From Dioszegia crocea (taxonomy: Eukaryota; Basidiomycota; Tremellomycetes; Tremellales; Bulleribasidiaceae), in NCBI GenBank assembly GCA_001600615.1, contig BCKK01000001.1, positions 1,527,082 to 1,591,081 on the forward strand: a stretch of 64,000 bases of DNA. The letters are read 5' to 3'. A program made the translations under genes and the position numbers. This document shows, piece after piece, positions 34,019-46,267 of the stretch; the stretch's first letter is position 1, and every line of letters starts with the position of its first letter. The notes under the pieces are model-generated. The model searched no databases. It was not told the origin of the DNA and saw only the letters and a program-made list of their open reading frames with translations.

Positions 34019-35674
34019 TGTTGTGGATTAGACGAGGAGATCTCGGCCAGCGAGATGAGGATATGATGGGAGGGGAAAGTCTACCCAGAGTGTCGCCGTT
34101 TCGGGTGAGGGCTGGGGATTGATCTTTCGGGAGAGTTGTCAATATCAGGTGGCGGTGTGAAGGTGGTGGCCAAAGGAGTGTGAGCGCCGGATTGGCTAGT
34201 GAAAGAGGGGATTTGTCGGGATGTAGTCGACTAGGGAAGGGAGGGCGAGGAGAGTACTGTCGTTAGAAGGCTTTCGTGAGTGAGGAGAGAGAAGGAAAGC
34301 GCCGAGATGAGAGGGTGAGGCATATATAGAGTGAGAGGGTGTCCAAGCGTTGTTGATCGAGGGTCCGACCATACAGAAAGGCCCCTTTCGGGTCGACTTT
34401 ATGAAACGAGGGCACGGCCAAAAAGGATGAAGGGGTTGTGTGTGCAGGGGGACGCGAAAGTATACAGAACCTTGTTTCATTTTGGGTGCCGTTTCATCTT
34501 GTAAACGCGTTCCTCTCTCCAGTTGGGCGTTTCGTCGGCATCAAAGTCGAAGGGTAATGCCATCTGACGCCGGTCGTGGTTGAGCGCTATTGTGTATATT
34601 GTATGTATGTAGTGATCGGGGGCCGGGGAGCCGAGATTGACCTCAAAGAGCCTCCTGAAATGACATCAGGTGCCCCGACTTACCGCTGAGCTCCGCGTCA
34701 GCCTTTTGTCTTGACACGCCTACGTCAGGGTGCGTGGCCGCTAGAATATAGTATGATGACACGCATCGCATCGTGCCTGTTCGGTGACATCGAGGTGCCT
34801 ATTGAGGTTCACATCAATGAGTGACAGTTGCGAAGCTCGAACAGCAGACGAGAGTTTGAGCAGTTTCGGTTTCGGCCTCAAGCTCCGGCCGCAGGATCGC
34901 CGGGCGCGCCTGATTTCTTTTCTCGGCCGAGTTTCTACCCTGGATCGAGCGTTACATTCTTCATTCAGCTACAGTGAGATTCTGGACCATGTCTCTGTTC
35001 AATCAGCTGAATCCAGCTCTATGCACTGATCATCAGGACCCCTCTGGTCAAGAAAGCGCGTTCTCTCCTCGCGTCGCGTGTCTGACCCTTGTCGCGTGCG
35101 CGTGCCTGAGCTGGCGTTACCAATCTACCCTGACCTCCACATTCCCCTTTTGTACGTAAAGGGTCCGTGACCACCCAAATATCCAAATATCCAAACGCTC
35201 CCACCCAAATAAAATAACAATCAAAACATCATAGATCGTAGATACATACCCATTGAGTCTCACCTTCCCCGCTTCTCCTGTTTCACTTCCAAACATCCCT
35301 TCATATCATCAGCATTACTATACACATTCACAATCACGACTCCGTAAAAATAGCACAACAACTCAACTTTCACTTGCTCCACGACCATCCTCACTCAAAA
35401 TCACTTGCTTTGGAAGACAGTCAGACTCAGTAACGGTAAGTCACATCCCTTCACACGATCTTCTGTGCTCAATCTGGCGATCGCCACCATCCTTCCACTG
35501 CCAGACATCACCACGCCTCGAGTCCGCTGGCTCTCCGTCCCCCTCAACAAAGCTGAGACTACAGATCGCGCCTTAATTCTAACTCCCACACCCAGGCATA
35601 TCTGCCACCTCTACCACCTGCATACGCCCTCCCAGTCCCTTTTCCACCCGTGTCGCGTCGCACTTCGCATCACG
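34019..35674. other. Divergent intergenic region DUF1996 gene / CKS1
   Basis: The largest gap in the window, 1.66 kb between head-to-head genes. Near CKS1 it is pyrimidine-rich and includes a donor-like GGTAAGTCAC at about 35434 and an acceptor-like CCACTGCCAG at about 35505, so a 5' untranslated intron is plausible. No protein-coding signal was found elsewhere in it. Confidence 0.5.
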
Positions 35675-36358
35675 ATGTCCAAGTATACCCAAAAGCCCTT
35701 CTCAGCAGAGGAGAAGCGTAAAGCCGTCGAGCAATTCGCAGAGAAGATATCGTATTCTCCGAGGTATTCCAGTGAGTCATTCTTCGGCTAGTCCTTGCCC
35801 CCTGCTATCATCCTCTGCGTCTATATGGAACAAGGTGATTGATTCGCGTCCGATCTACCGCGTCCATCTCAACTTTGTACAACGCCATAGACACGCGCTG
35901 ACAATCCAGATGAGGACTACGAATACAGGTGAGATTAACCCCCAGGCCGTCTCCGACCAGATGATAAATGCCCCATAGATGGATCACACGCTGACTGATC
36001 AGACACGTCATCCTTCCCAAACAACTCCTCCGATTCTGTCCCCCTGGCGTAGTCCCCGAAGACACCTGGCGCGCATTAGGCATAAGGCAATCACCTGGGT
36101 ACGTCTTGCTCTTCAACCGCGGGTCCTCAGTCCAATGCTTGACAGTGGAAATGAGACACAGCTGACGGTGCAGATGGGAGATGTACATGCGCCACGAGCC
36201 CGTATGTCTGCTTAGCGAGGCAGTGTATCCCAAGCTGACATGTACAGGAACCACACGTCCTCCTCTTCCGCCGGCCAAAGAATTACGATCAGATGCACCA
36301 GCCCTTCTCGGCCACTTCCCAGGCTACCAACCGGTTGATCAACTTTGCCAAGAATTAG
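35675..36358 (+). CDS. CKS1: Cyclin-dependent kinase regulatory subunit Cks1
   Basis: Five exons, 35675-35771, 35910-35928, 36003-36098, 36174-36201 and 36248-36358, give 116 residues. The fold is unmistakable: SYSPRYSNEDYEYRHVILPK, FCPPGVVPEDTWRALGI, SPGWEMYMRHEPEPHVLLF and RRPKNY. The HxPEPH-type hinge (HEPEPH) of the strand-exchange loop is present. Known role: binds CDK-cyclin complexes and phospho-substrates to drive cell-cycle transitions. The second exon has only 19 nt and the fourth 28 nt. The N-terminus carries about 15 residues before the conserved core, and the C-terminus ends in a short polar tail. Confidence 0.95.
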
Positions 36359-36710
36359 GCACTCCTGGTGATGCGGTCGCGCAGCGAAATCGAGGTGTAC
36401 ATAAGGACAGGGAGATGATGGAGGGAAGTGTCGGGATTGTTTTGGAAGACCAGTGTGCGGACGACAGAGGAAGGAAGTTAGCGGTCGATGGGCGGCGGAT
36501 TATTGGTTGAGTTATGTCCCTTTTATAGTCTACATAGGTTCCTCGCATTTCTCATATTCAAGGTTTTCCAGCATATGACCGTGATGTATTGTACCAAATC
36601 CCGCATTCCATTCCTCCGCATCAGGATATACACATGACATTGACAGCTAGTGATACACGTCGTTAACACGAGAAATCTATCGGAAGTCTACCCACTAGTC
36701 CCCATGGTCC
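36359..36710. other. Convergent intergenic region CKS1 / HMX1
   Basis: A 352 bp gap between two convergent 3' ends. It is moderately A/T-rich with no coding frame of interest. Confidence 0.5.
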
Positions 36711-38083
36711 TTAGACAGCTTTACCGCCGCCTGCCAGAGCGTATCTTTCCCCTAGATATGGCCCGACCCGCTTCAATGCCTGTCCGACCAGAACGGCAAA
36801 GACAACCAGCAAAAGCTTCTCTAGCATGCCGCCCCTCCAGCTCGACGAGGCCGGTCTGGCCTGATCCACCTGATTACCGGATACGCGGGGTGATGTGCTA
36901 GCGGGTGCAGAGAGTTTGTCAGAGGCGGTCGGGGTAGGCTGGATAAGAGAGAAGAGATGTGTGTTGAGAGCGAAAGCGAGGTTGGCTTCCTTGACTAGAT
37001 GTGCTGAATCGTCAGCGTAGCTCGTAATGAATCAGAATTTACAGACTCACCCTTCAATTCCTGATCCTCTCCGACGCCCTCGTTCATTCCTCGTCTATAC
37101 CAATCCTTCAGCTCTCCGAGCCGCTTCCTCGTCTCGCCCCCTCCCTCACTTTCCAGCTCCTCAGCACTCCGTCCACTCTGATCGAAATGGAAGAACCGTA
37201 AACCGTCTGCGCCCTTCAGAGAATAGCTCCGCTTGATGCGCGCAGCAATGAACTGTCCGCCGGACATATCACCCAGATATCGCACGTACGCATGAGCGAG
37301 GAGACCCGATGCGGCTAAGGGCGAAGAAGAGAGGGATTGGAGATGCGTGATGTATGCCGAAAGTGGTGCAGGCGGTGATGTGAAGACTGGGAGAAGGAAA
37401 GATGGGAGGGGGAATGGTGGGAGGGGCGAAGAGAGGGCTGTGAGTTTGTGCGGTGGGATGGCGGAAACCGTGGGTGCCGAAGCGGGAAGGAGAGTGATGA
37501 GATGTGAGATGTCCTGTGCGAGGACGGAGGATCGGGAGAGCGTACGTGGATCGTATGTCGGGGCCAGGACGGGATGGTCGTAGTGTTCCGACAATGCCAA
37601 TTCTAGTGCGCTACCTCGTCAGAAGGACAAGGTGATCGGAACAAAGATGACTTACTCGTACACTCTCCATAAGATCACATTCCACCTGATATACTCCTCC
37701 AGCCCCAATGTCCCCCTCATGAGCTCCTTCGCGCCCTCGCTGTGCTCAGCATCCGCATGTGCCCTCTGCGTCCCGATCTTGAGGAGCTCAGAGATCGGCA
37801 GAGCCAGATCCAGCCCCTCAGGCAAATCCATATCGTCCGCCGACACCTTGGCGCCGGGCGCACTTGCGGCATGATGGTGCATATGAGCAGCAATCAGGTT
37901 GGGCACGGTGACATCGGCCGCTTCGAGATAGTCGGGCGATGTGTTGGGCGCGAAGGAAGGCGTCATTAGAGGCGGAGATAGGGCGCCACTGTTGGGTCTT
38001 GTGTCGTCTCGCAGACCACCACTTGTGAGTGGGGCGATTGAGAGCTGAGGTATCAGATGGATGAAGGGACATATGGGGGACAT
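36711..38083 (-). CDS. HMX1: Heme oxygenase, C-terminally membrane-anchored
   Basis: Exons on the minus strand: 38083-37656, 37610-37051 and 36994-36711; 423 residues. Heme oxygenase features: SELLKIGTQRAHADAEHS with the likely proximal heme ligand His109, LGLEEYIRWNVILWRVYD, and the distal-helix motif YLGDMSGGQF. The last exon supplies NLAFALNTHLF and then a single hydrophobic span, MLEKLLLVVFAVLVG, close to the C-terminus, as expected of a tail-anchored ER protein. Known reaction: oxidation of heme to biliverdin with release of iron and CO. An N-terminal extension of about 90 residues precedes the domain. The ATG at 38083 is the first in frame. Confidence 0.93.
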
Positions 38084-38679
38084 TGTACGAGACAGCTCCT
38101 GCGGTTAGGGGATGAAAGGAGTGAGGAGGATACTGAAAGGGGGTGAAATTGAGATTCAAGGGGAAAAGGGAAGGACTGAATTTCCTCCGCGTCCTATACA
38201 TGACCCCGGAAGGCGTGAGAGCACGCGCAGGAGGAGAGGGTGATAGCCAAGAACACGCCTTATCGTATCGGAATGATATCGGCCGAAAAGAGGGTACGTA
38301 CTAATGCCTTATCTGATAAGATGGTATTCATCTTGATGGGTGTTTGATGGGTAGTGAGCTGGTATGACGATGCGCTGTTCTCAAAGAGGTCTGTCAGATC
38401 GATTCTCGGTCCCTGTCTTAGGTAGTCAAGGATGAAGTATGAATAACAGAAGGCAAATTCTCTCCTTGACATCAAAGCACACCACCGCCGAAGCGCGCCG
38501 TCGCCACCCAAAATTAACGCGCCAAGCTCATGCCCGTGCGCATACGTCTGCTCCTGATGAGCTGACTTCTGAGCCAGTGTATACAGATCGGTAATGCATC
38601 AAGCAGGAAGATATATATGGGTATGTAGACGCAAGCCAAGGCAATTTGCCGGAGAGTAGATGAACAGACACCGCGCGAA
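38084..38679. other. Intergenic region upstream of HMX1
   Basis: A 0.6 kb gap between two minus-strand genes: HMX1 starts at one side and the eIF4E-like gene ends at the other. No strong promoter element was noted and no coding frame is convincing. A GATA-type or iron-response motif may exist but I could not support one. Confidence 0.45.
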
Positions 38680-40956
38680 CTACACTGCGTAAGCCGGAAC
38701 AGGACTGGGCGGGGCCAATCTCCCCTCCATGCCAGACCTCGGACTTCTCGCCCCGCCCGCCATGGGGCCAGCGAACGCATTCGACCCCTGACCACTCCCC
38801 AGCCGCTTCATACTTGCGCCACCCCCTCCTGGCTGGATCGAAGACGATGCCGACGGAGACATCATGGACGCCTTGACGGTCGCCATGTCTGGCGCGCGGG
38901 GTAAGGAGTACATCATCTTAGGAGACGGAGACGGGGTGATGAACGCAGGTGATGTCGGCCGGTTCTCGGCGCGCGTGTTATTGGAGAGCGGTGATGGTCC
39001 GTTGGGATGATGTACGTTTATACTGAGATTGCTCGGGCGGGTGTGAAGCGGGAGTGCGTGGGATGCAGGTGTCGGTGAGGGGTTTGAGGAGCCTGGAGAG
39101 GGAGTGAGATGATGGGAAATGCCTGACCCGCCAGATGATGGCAGGGCGAGATTAGAAGATCCCGCGACGCCATGTCGGGAAGGTGTTGAAGGTGTGAAGG
39201 AGCGGGAAGTCGAGGAAATGTAGATGAAGGCGTTGGGCGATGGGTGCACGTTTGACGCATTGTACTGCGGGTAAGTCAGCTTCGGACTAACCTAAGGTCA
39301 GGATACAATCTCACCTGATATTCTAGCGATATACTATCCTCCTCGCCCTTCTCCAATCCCATCATCTCCAAACATCTCTTCCCTAGCCCATTCAACGCCT
39401 CGACATCTTCCCTCCCCCTCGTCCAGATCTGGATCCGATTCCCTCTCGGCTTATTACTTGCCACAATCCCACAGACTGTGTCGTCCGGATCGATGATATC
39501 GCCGACGAGCCCCATCGTCAAATTTGCCCATGCCACATCGAGTAGATGGGGCGAGTTCCGGAAGATGATGACCCACTTGCCCCCGAGGTGATTGGCGGGG
39601 TCTTCCCACATCTGCATGTAGTCAGCATATGTGACAAACGCTATCGGCCTCGAGAGGTACTTACAGGTCGGATGTCTTCTTTGAAGAGATGATAGTTGGA
39701 ATTTGGCTTCAATTGTGTCGGCAGACGAAGGTTGTTCATATGCCTCGCAAATGATTCCACCTGGACCGTCAGTCTAATTCGTGTTGCAAGCCAAAGTGGT
39801 TTCAGACTCACAGTATCGATTCGGCCAACGCGAAGCAGAGATTTCTCGTAATCACCCATACCCGTCCCTCCATCCTTGGCAGCGGACTGCTCAACCGGTG
39901 GCATGTAGCTCTTGGCGTCGAAGTACAGCGTCCTGAGAAGTCAGCTTGAAAATTCTTGCCAGGTCGAGTGACTTACCAGGGATGATGTAGGGCATGTTGC
40001 TCCCCCTTCTTCGAGGTAGACTCGGCTCTCATTCCTGATCCGTTGACCTTGGCACCAGTGGACGGACCCGCCCGTTCAGCCTCGTCCAAGAGTGTCTCGA
40101 CAGTCTCGACATCCCCAACTTCGTCCTGCTTCACCCCGACCTTCTTGCCCGAAGACGCCGATGATGGCGCAGGAACCTGTGCTTTATCCGCCGATTCGGT
40201 GGGCAGCTGTGCGTAGCTGATCCGCTGACGAATAGCCGCAAGACTCGGCACGTCCTTATATCCCTTGACATACTCCCTGCTCGGCTGTCTCTTCAATGAC
40301 CCATTTCCAAGCACTGGGTCCAGACCGACCAGCGGGCTATTCTTGGCACTTTCGGGCGACCCGTTCTTACTGGCTTCGCCGCTGGCAGCATCCTCGGGGC
40401 CAGTAGTCTCCCTCTCCGCCGACACAGAAGCCAGAGTTGGGATCTGAGAGATTGATCCGCTTCGGGTGCGGGTCATAGCGCTGGCTGGGAGCTTGAGACG
40501 GCCGGAGGGTGTGTATGGCGTTGTGCCTGTTGCGGAGCCGAGAGATGCAGAGTTAGGGGTAGCTGCACTTGGGGTGGTGACCAGCGATAGGCGAGGAGGA
40601 GTTTTAGGGGTGGTGGTAGCGAGAGAGTTCGGGATATGTAGGTGTGAAGTGATCTCTGAGAGTGATGGCATGCGAGTCATTCGGGGTCTGATGCATTATA
40701 AGTTGGAATCCTGTTCGCTGATGATTACAGAAACTCACGCAGCGTGAGGCCTGGGTATTGGGGGAGGTGGCATCTTGGCCCTATCCAACTCCTGCTTGAC
40801 CTCTTTCGTCGCGTCCTCCACAGGCTTATAGGGAGGAATAGATGCAAGCTCCAGAGGACGGTTTTCAAGGCTCGATGCGGGTGTCTGAGGGCCTGCTGAT
40901 GAAGAGGTAGTAGCCTCGGACGAAAGGAAGGGCGCAGTAGAGTCGGTAGACGCCAT
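38680..40956 (-). CDS. eIF4E-family cap-binding protein, class II-like, with long extensions
   Basis: Exons on the minus strand: 40956-40739, 40687-39977, 39932-39812, 39760-39665, 39611-39315 and 39264-38680; 675 residues. The cap-binding core (about residues 308-480) reads HHPWTLYFDAKSY, VESFARHMNNLRLP, SNYHLFKEDIRPMWEDPAN, GGKWVIIF, CGIVASNKPRGNRIQIWT. The tryptophan stacked at the second cap-contact position of canonical eIF4E is Tyr or absent, while the MWEDP tryptophan is kept, so it looks closer to class II (4EHP-type). It carries about 300 N-terminal and 190 C-terminal Ser/Pro-rich residues, far longer than the usual 200-240. Known roles: cap binding, with class II members often acting as translational repressors. 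A canonical eIF4E is presumably elsewhere. Confidence 0.88.
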
Positions 40957-42127
40957 GTTGGAGTGAATTTCCGAAATACACTCAACTACGGAGATCAGTG
41001 CGTGAAAGAGCTTTCGCAGATCGATATGGCTCACTTGTTGTGTACACGCCAGTTTTTCAATGACAGAATCCAAGCAAGCCCCGTCGACTTTGTTCCAAAA
41101 TGTCTAGAAAAGGTGAAGCAACAGCCTCAGCTCTTTGTGAATGTTGCCGACTCCCGAGCCTAATTTCCGGGTTTTGGCACACGGAGGAATTGATCGAGGA
41201 TGTTTCAGGGCGGAGATGTGCCTTTGATATTCGGGGGTCAGGCGGTTTTCCGATGTGGATATGGCCAAAGAAATTCCTCTGAGCAGCTGTTGATGAACTG
41301 CGATATGCTGCAATACGATCCAATACAGCGAATCCCTACCTTAGCTACCCGTTACCAAGCTCCCATCGCTGCAGGAATGTGCGTTTGGAGATGAAACGCG
41401 AGGCCTCCTTTAAGCTTCGCGCCATGCCGTAATGGGTCCAGACGCGTGTCAGCCTCATCTTGCAGTGGGTGTTGGGTCGCTGTTGGGTGCCGCTCTCTCT
41501 GCTTTGTACAGTGCACTAGTCAAACCGCGAGGCGGGATACCGATCGAGAAGCTGGTCATACTCTTGGCTCAGCGTACCGCCTCAGGATCGTCCATCGATC
41601 CGCTGTCATTCCAGACAGCTTCTGAAGCCCTCCTCATGTCCCCCTTCGACCTGATCTGTGCTTCGAAAGATGTTGATTGCTGACAGACGCTAGGTATACT
41701 TCGGCGAGGATACAGCTTACTCTTAATGTAGCCTAGACACAGAGTTATATCTTCGATCGACACAGACTTCTTTCCGGCTCATCCGCAGACAACTTGGCAG
41801 GGCCTGGGTGCCATACCGCCTATAGTGGCGTCGAAAGAAGCGGCTGAGTCATGACACATAAAAGTCCTCACACGATATGACCGAGAGATCAGCAGGAGCA
41901 TACACTTTGACTCGAGGAAACGCCTCCTACACCAGCACACTGACCTCTCATCCTGGACACTAAGCAGCAAAGAAGCCATGACATCAACATGCGGCTCCTG
42001 CGCGTCCCGGTGGCATCGGTTTCTGGAAGGTGGCTTCTTGGCGTTCAAGTAGGTCTTTCGCCCTGCAATTCCCTCTAATATTTGTCGTCCGTACATCACT
42101 CATCTACCTGAGCAGCTCACCACCATC
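40957..42127. other. Divergent intergenic region
   Basis: A 1.17 kb gap between the minus-strand eIF4E-like gene and the plus-strand nucleotidyltransferase-like gene. An in-frame ATG at 41073 upstream of the eIF4E start is possible but gives a Cys/His-containing extension unlike the rest. No RNA gene or element recognised. Confidence 0.45.
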
Positions 42128-43449
42128 ATGGACGACGCCGCCCTACACACCGTCCCTCAGCCCATGCGCAAACCAGCATTTGATGCCCTTGTCAAATTCT
42201 GCAAGCTCAAACTCGCGATCAAAGGTGTCTTCATCCACACGGACCACATTCGGGTCGTCCACACCAGGTCAGGTGTTCGGCACGTCGATATTCTATGTGG
42301 CTGGGATGATGTCACGAAGACAACGTTCAAAGGTGCTGGCATTGGCAAGCACGTCGCGGTGTGCGACTTCGAGTCCGAAAACCTCGGCCAACCCATTCCC
42401 TCATCTTCGTTCGCCCTCTCAAAGGAGCTTCACTCTCTGATCAAGGCCATCGCGAAAGCATTTAGCATCTCCGAGATGTCTATCAGTAGTTACCAGACTC
42501 CCACTATCCATATCAAGGTGCTCCTCAGTGATGTTATCGGTGCCAGTGGCAAGGTTGACACTCAGGTGAGTGTTCCCACTTTCTACATGTCTGATCAGTC
42601 AAGAAGTAGAACTCGGACGGGCTTATCGTGATGCCTTGGTGATTACCTTAGATGTTCTGGCAGGTCAATCTGTTTCTTGTCCAGCCATCGAGGATTCCCT
42701 TCCACCTCCGACTCCAGTCATACGGGTTCATCCTTCCCATTTTGGGCTCCGCCGTCAAATGGCACCTCACGGCCCTCACACTCCACAATGACTGCTTGCT
42801 CCTCGTTCACACGCCCTATCCTGCCCTACCGGCCATCACCTTGGAGCTCACCTCGAGCCCCACTGATCTCTTCAGCTGGCTGGGCTTTCGAGAGTCACTA
42901 AAGGCCTTCGATCGATGGGAATGGGGATTCGAGAGCGAGGCTCACATCTGGAAGTGGCTCGTAGAGGTCGTTCCAGGAAGTCTGATCGCTTGCAGCTGGG
43001 AAAAGATGGCAAGATACCACGTTTGGGGCAAGGAAAAATGGGGTCTGGCGGAGTGGACGCGACTGCAGCGGGAGGGCAAGCGAGGGGAGGCGCAGAAGAG
43101 ATTCGACAAGGATAGCGAGGGGTATAGCCTCATCAAGGATCAACAATTCCGCTTCCTTGAGTTCCTTGAGGCCAATGACTGGGCGCAGGGCCAGCCGTAC
43201 ACGCCCGCCTTTAATGATGGGGGATTAGCCATTCGACAAGCCAATGCCGAGGCGAACCTTCTCCCTATCGACCCCGAACACCCGAAGAAGCTCGACAGAA
43301 GGGCAGTCGATGTCTTGCAGCATTTCGGGAAATATGCGGAGTTTGAGGCGGAGATGGCGGCCAAGAAGGAGCTGGCATGGAAGATGGCGGGCAAGAAGGC
43401 TAGGGCGAAGAGGGATTTAGCTCTTGCTCTATGTGCAACTTCGGTTTGA
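42128..43449 (+). CDS. Putative nucleotidyltransferase-like protein, paralogue A
   Basis: Exons 42128-42565 and 42652-43449; 411 residues. I do not recognise a named family, but it is clearly homologous to the minus-strand gene at 46268-47724: both have a phase-0 intron immediately before FWQV[ND], then a region ending in FSWLGF/YSWLGL, then WKWL/YKWI. The N-terminal half ends a strand with RHVDILCGWDD, which resembles the carboxylate motif of the nucleotidyltransferase superfamily. In the partner the aligned motif is HGDLDLLC, with two Asp; here the first is His. The C-terminus is a charged helical region with RRAVDVLQHFGKYAEF and KKARAKRDLALAL. Function unknown; substrate and activity are inference. 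Confidence 0.72.
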
Positions 43450-43755
43450 TCGAGCTAGCGGATCAGCTTTCTTGTGTATAGTCTCAAGGTATATATAGCA
43501 ACTGTGGCTCGCTTGTCTATTCAACATCCAGGATGTCTCTTGTATATTGTACGGTTCAATCTTGTCCATCATCACAATCATCATGCATACCTAACGATCA
43601 CTTGCAGCTCAGTAATGCGACGGGCAAGGCGCGTGCATGAATTGCCTCAAAACTGACCCAGTATTGCTCGAACACCATGGGAACTTGCCAGCCTTTGTCA
43701 GTATCATCAGTCCCCTGTGGATTCTGCACAGCGCGCCGTGAACCTCGGCCAATGA
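43450..43755. other. Convergent intergenic region paralogue A / GUP1
   Basis: A 306 bp gap between two convergent 3' ends. It is A/T-rich around 43480-43610, in keeping with 3' ends. Nothing else seen. Confidence 0.5.
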
Positions 43756-45988
43756 CTAGCATCTCCTATCTATCCCCCGCCGCCTCTCTTCTTCCCGATA
43801 CTCAAACATAAGCTGAACACCGACAAAAAGGCAAGCGCAAGAGAAGATGGTAAATAGCCAGCCTATCGAGAATCAGCTTCTATATTCAAATACACAGATC
43901 GCGCAGACTTACCATTGACTGTCGACGATAATTGGACCACAAGATGTTTCATCCCCTCTAATCCCAGAACGAATCCGACAAGATTGGCCGACATCATGAA
44001 TAAGATATTGATCACTCCGCCAATGGCAGCGACGTGTCGGAACCATGGCTCGTGGCCATACTGTACGGATCAGCAGATGCGACCCTCAGGAGCATGATCG
44101 GGCTTACCTTGGAATATGGAACCAGTTTCCGAGCGAGAAGTTCCGGTAAGATGAAGAGGCTGACGAGCCAACCCCAAGCCAAAAGCTTGAATGAGAGATC
44201 GTGCCATAGGGCGACAAAGGTGAAGACGAGCAGTGTAGCCAATGCGGCATTCTTACTTCCGCCCACTGGGATGTAAATGTAGCTGTTGAATGTCAGCTGA
44301 TGAGCCTGTAACGACTCAAGTGACGCACCGGACAACCCATAGATTGTAGCTTCTATGCCAACTGCGCCAGAAACCCAAGGTAGAATAATTGTTGGCGACA
44401 CACCGAATCATATTCTCTGGTGGGTCTACGCCATCTAGCAGAGCCCACAGCCTAAAGAATCGCCATGGTAGTAAGAGCTGAGTACATCAGCAATCGCCGT
44501 CGATGCTAAGCAAATAGGCTTAATTTTAGCCATACAATGACCAGGTTCCAAAACCCAATCATGCTCAAATCCGCCGGCGAATCTCCCGCCCATGCCTTGG
44601 TATCCTTAATCGCAACAACATACATAGTATGCAATACGGCTTCCATCGTAAGGAAGCAGCAGATAAATCGGAAAGCGTATGTCGCCCTTTCTCGGACGGA
44701 AATCTTGAGCGGATTTGTAATCTTGATAGATCAGCGACGAGAGGCACGGTTCAGCATTCCAGGCACTTACTTGCCACATGAAGTCATTGAAGGTCATGAT
44801 GGGTCCAGCAATGTATAGTGGGGGGTACAGACAGTAGGCGAGGCAGTTCGATAGGGAGTACTGCTCTTCTGTCACACTCCGGGATGTTCGGCCGCGATGA
44901 TCAGTCGGGACCTGCTCGTCAGCATAGATCTCAATCACGGTGGATTGGCGCACCTCTATCTGGGATGACCGGTCTCTCCAATGATGATCCAGCCCAAAGG
45001 AGACTATACGCAGCATGGTGATTTTGAAATGCACATGCCATGCAGGTAAGACACCACTAAGGCCAGACTGCTTCGCATTAGCCACCAGAGTCCTCAGCCT
45101 GAAGCGAGAGTACTGACGGGTGTGGATAGTAGCGGATGCAGCTTGCCCAAGTCCAGACCGCCCGACGTTTCATTTAGAAACAGTATGACCATGTTGCCAG
45201 CTATCAAGACCCCCGGCCAGTATTTTGAGGCCATACCAGGAAGCCCAGACTTGAATACTCGGTAGTTCAGGTATACGATGCCGATGACTTTCCAAGCCGA
45301 GACTCCGTGCAATGCGATTAGGGTGATGATTGAAGAGATAAGAAGGAAGGTGGACCGAGATTTAGGACTGGGAGAAAGGCGGGAGTGAATGGTGGAGGCG
45401 AGCAGATAGACCGCAGCCAGTGAGAGCAGGCCGGACAGACCGCTTCGGAAAGAACGGTATTGGGCGTCACTATTGTCCTAATTATTAGCTACTGAAGAAG
45501 TTAGCATGTAATAACTTACCACCGGTCGTCCAAATAGCCATCCTTGAGTTAGGCGATGTGAGTAGTCACCCCAATTTGGATGTAAGGCTGGAGATGTCAG
45601 CTGGTGACACGTACAGTATTCATCTGACACCCTGATTCAAGGTTCAAGATACTCACGAGTGCTAAGCCTTGTCGGCCAGTATATCATCACAGGAAGTACC
45701 AGAACAAGTATGACTCCATAGAGCATAAACTCTTTCGTCCTCCATCTTGAGGGCGATGGCTCGAGCAGCGACGGCCGAGCTTTACTATCCGGGGTGTACA
45801 CGGTAAAGTCGGTAATTTGCGGCCCTCGGCTCTTACTGTCCACAGGCGGTGCAGCTGAAGGTGAATATGAGGGTATCATCTTGCCTGACTGCACAAATGT
45901 CAGCAGTTGCTCCGGAGCAGGGCCGAGATTGTGAGCTAGTGGTTTGACTGACTCGCTTGCGCGCTTTTGGGCTACCAGGGCCTGTCAT
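43756..45988 (-). CDS. GUP1: Gup1-type MBOAT O-acyltransferase
   Basis: Starts with a 36 nt exon (45988-45953), then 45888-45657, 45587-45520 and an exon from 45477; more exons follow down to the stop at 43756. Family signatures: [20 protein letters not shown], the [15 protein letters not shown] segment, [32 protein letters not shown], and [20 protein letters not shown] [10 protein letters not shown] with the MBOAT histidine in [17 protein letters not shown]. About ten membrane spans. The tail is short and charged (REEERRR). Known role: remodels GPI anchors in the ER and affects glycerol uptake, sterol and wall traits. It sits between two homologous genes of another family. Reading the ORF from position 45894 would give a GTG start, so the upstream ATG exon is preferred. 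Confidence 0.9.
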
Positions 45989-46267
45989 CTGCGCGTGGTG
46001 AAGGTTCTCCGTAGTATTTCCTGCCTCATAGTCTGGTTGATGGCTTAAACGGAGGTATGGTATAGTCTGTGCAGGCGGACGATTGGCGCCTGGTCTTCTG
46101 GTCGACGCGAAGGATGCGGGGGCCCCGCAGGCGGCACCATGTCAGCCAGTACTGGCATCTATCTATCCAGCCTGGGGGCTGCTCTGGCTTTCGGGCATGC
46201 TCTGGCAGGATAGAGAAATGAATTTCATCACGGAGAAAGCGTCTACACAAGGCAAGGCCTACAAGTC

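Noticed and set aside
40957..41073. An earlier in-frame ATG for the eIF4E-like gene
   Set aside because: It would add 39 residues unlike the adjoining Ser/Pro-rich region; the ATG at 40956 is followed by a sequence of the same style as the rest.
45889..45894. A GUP1 start at position 45894
   Set aside because: The codon there is GTG. An ATG in a 36 nt upstream exon (45988) joins in phase with good splice sites.
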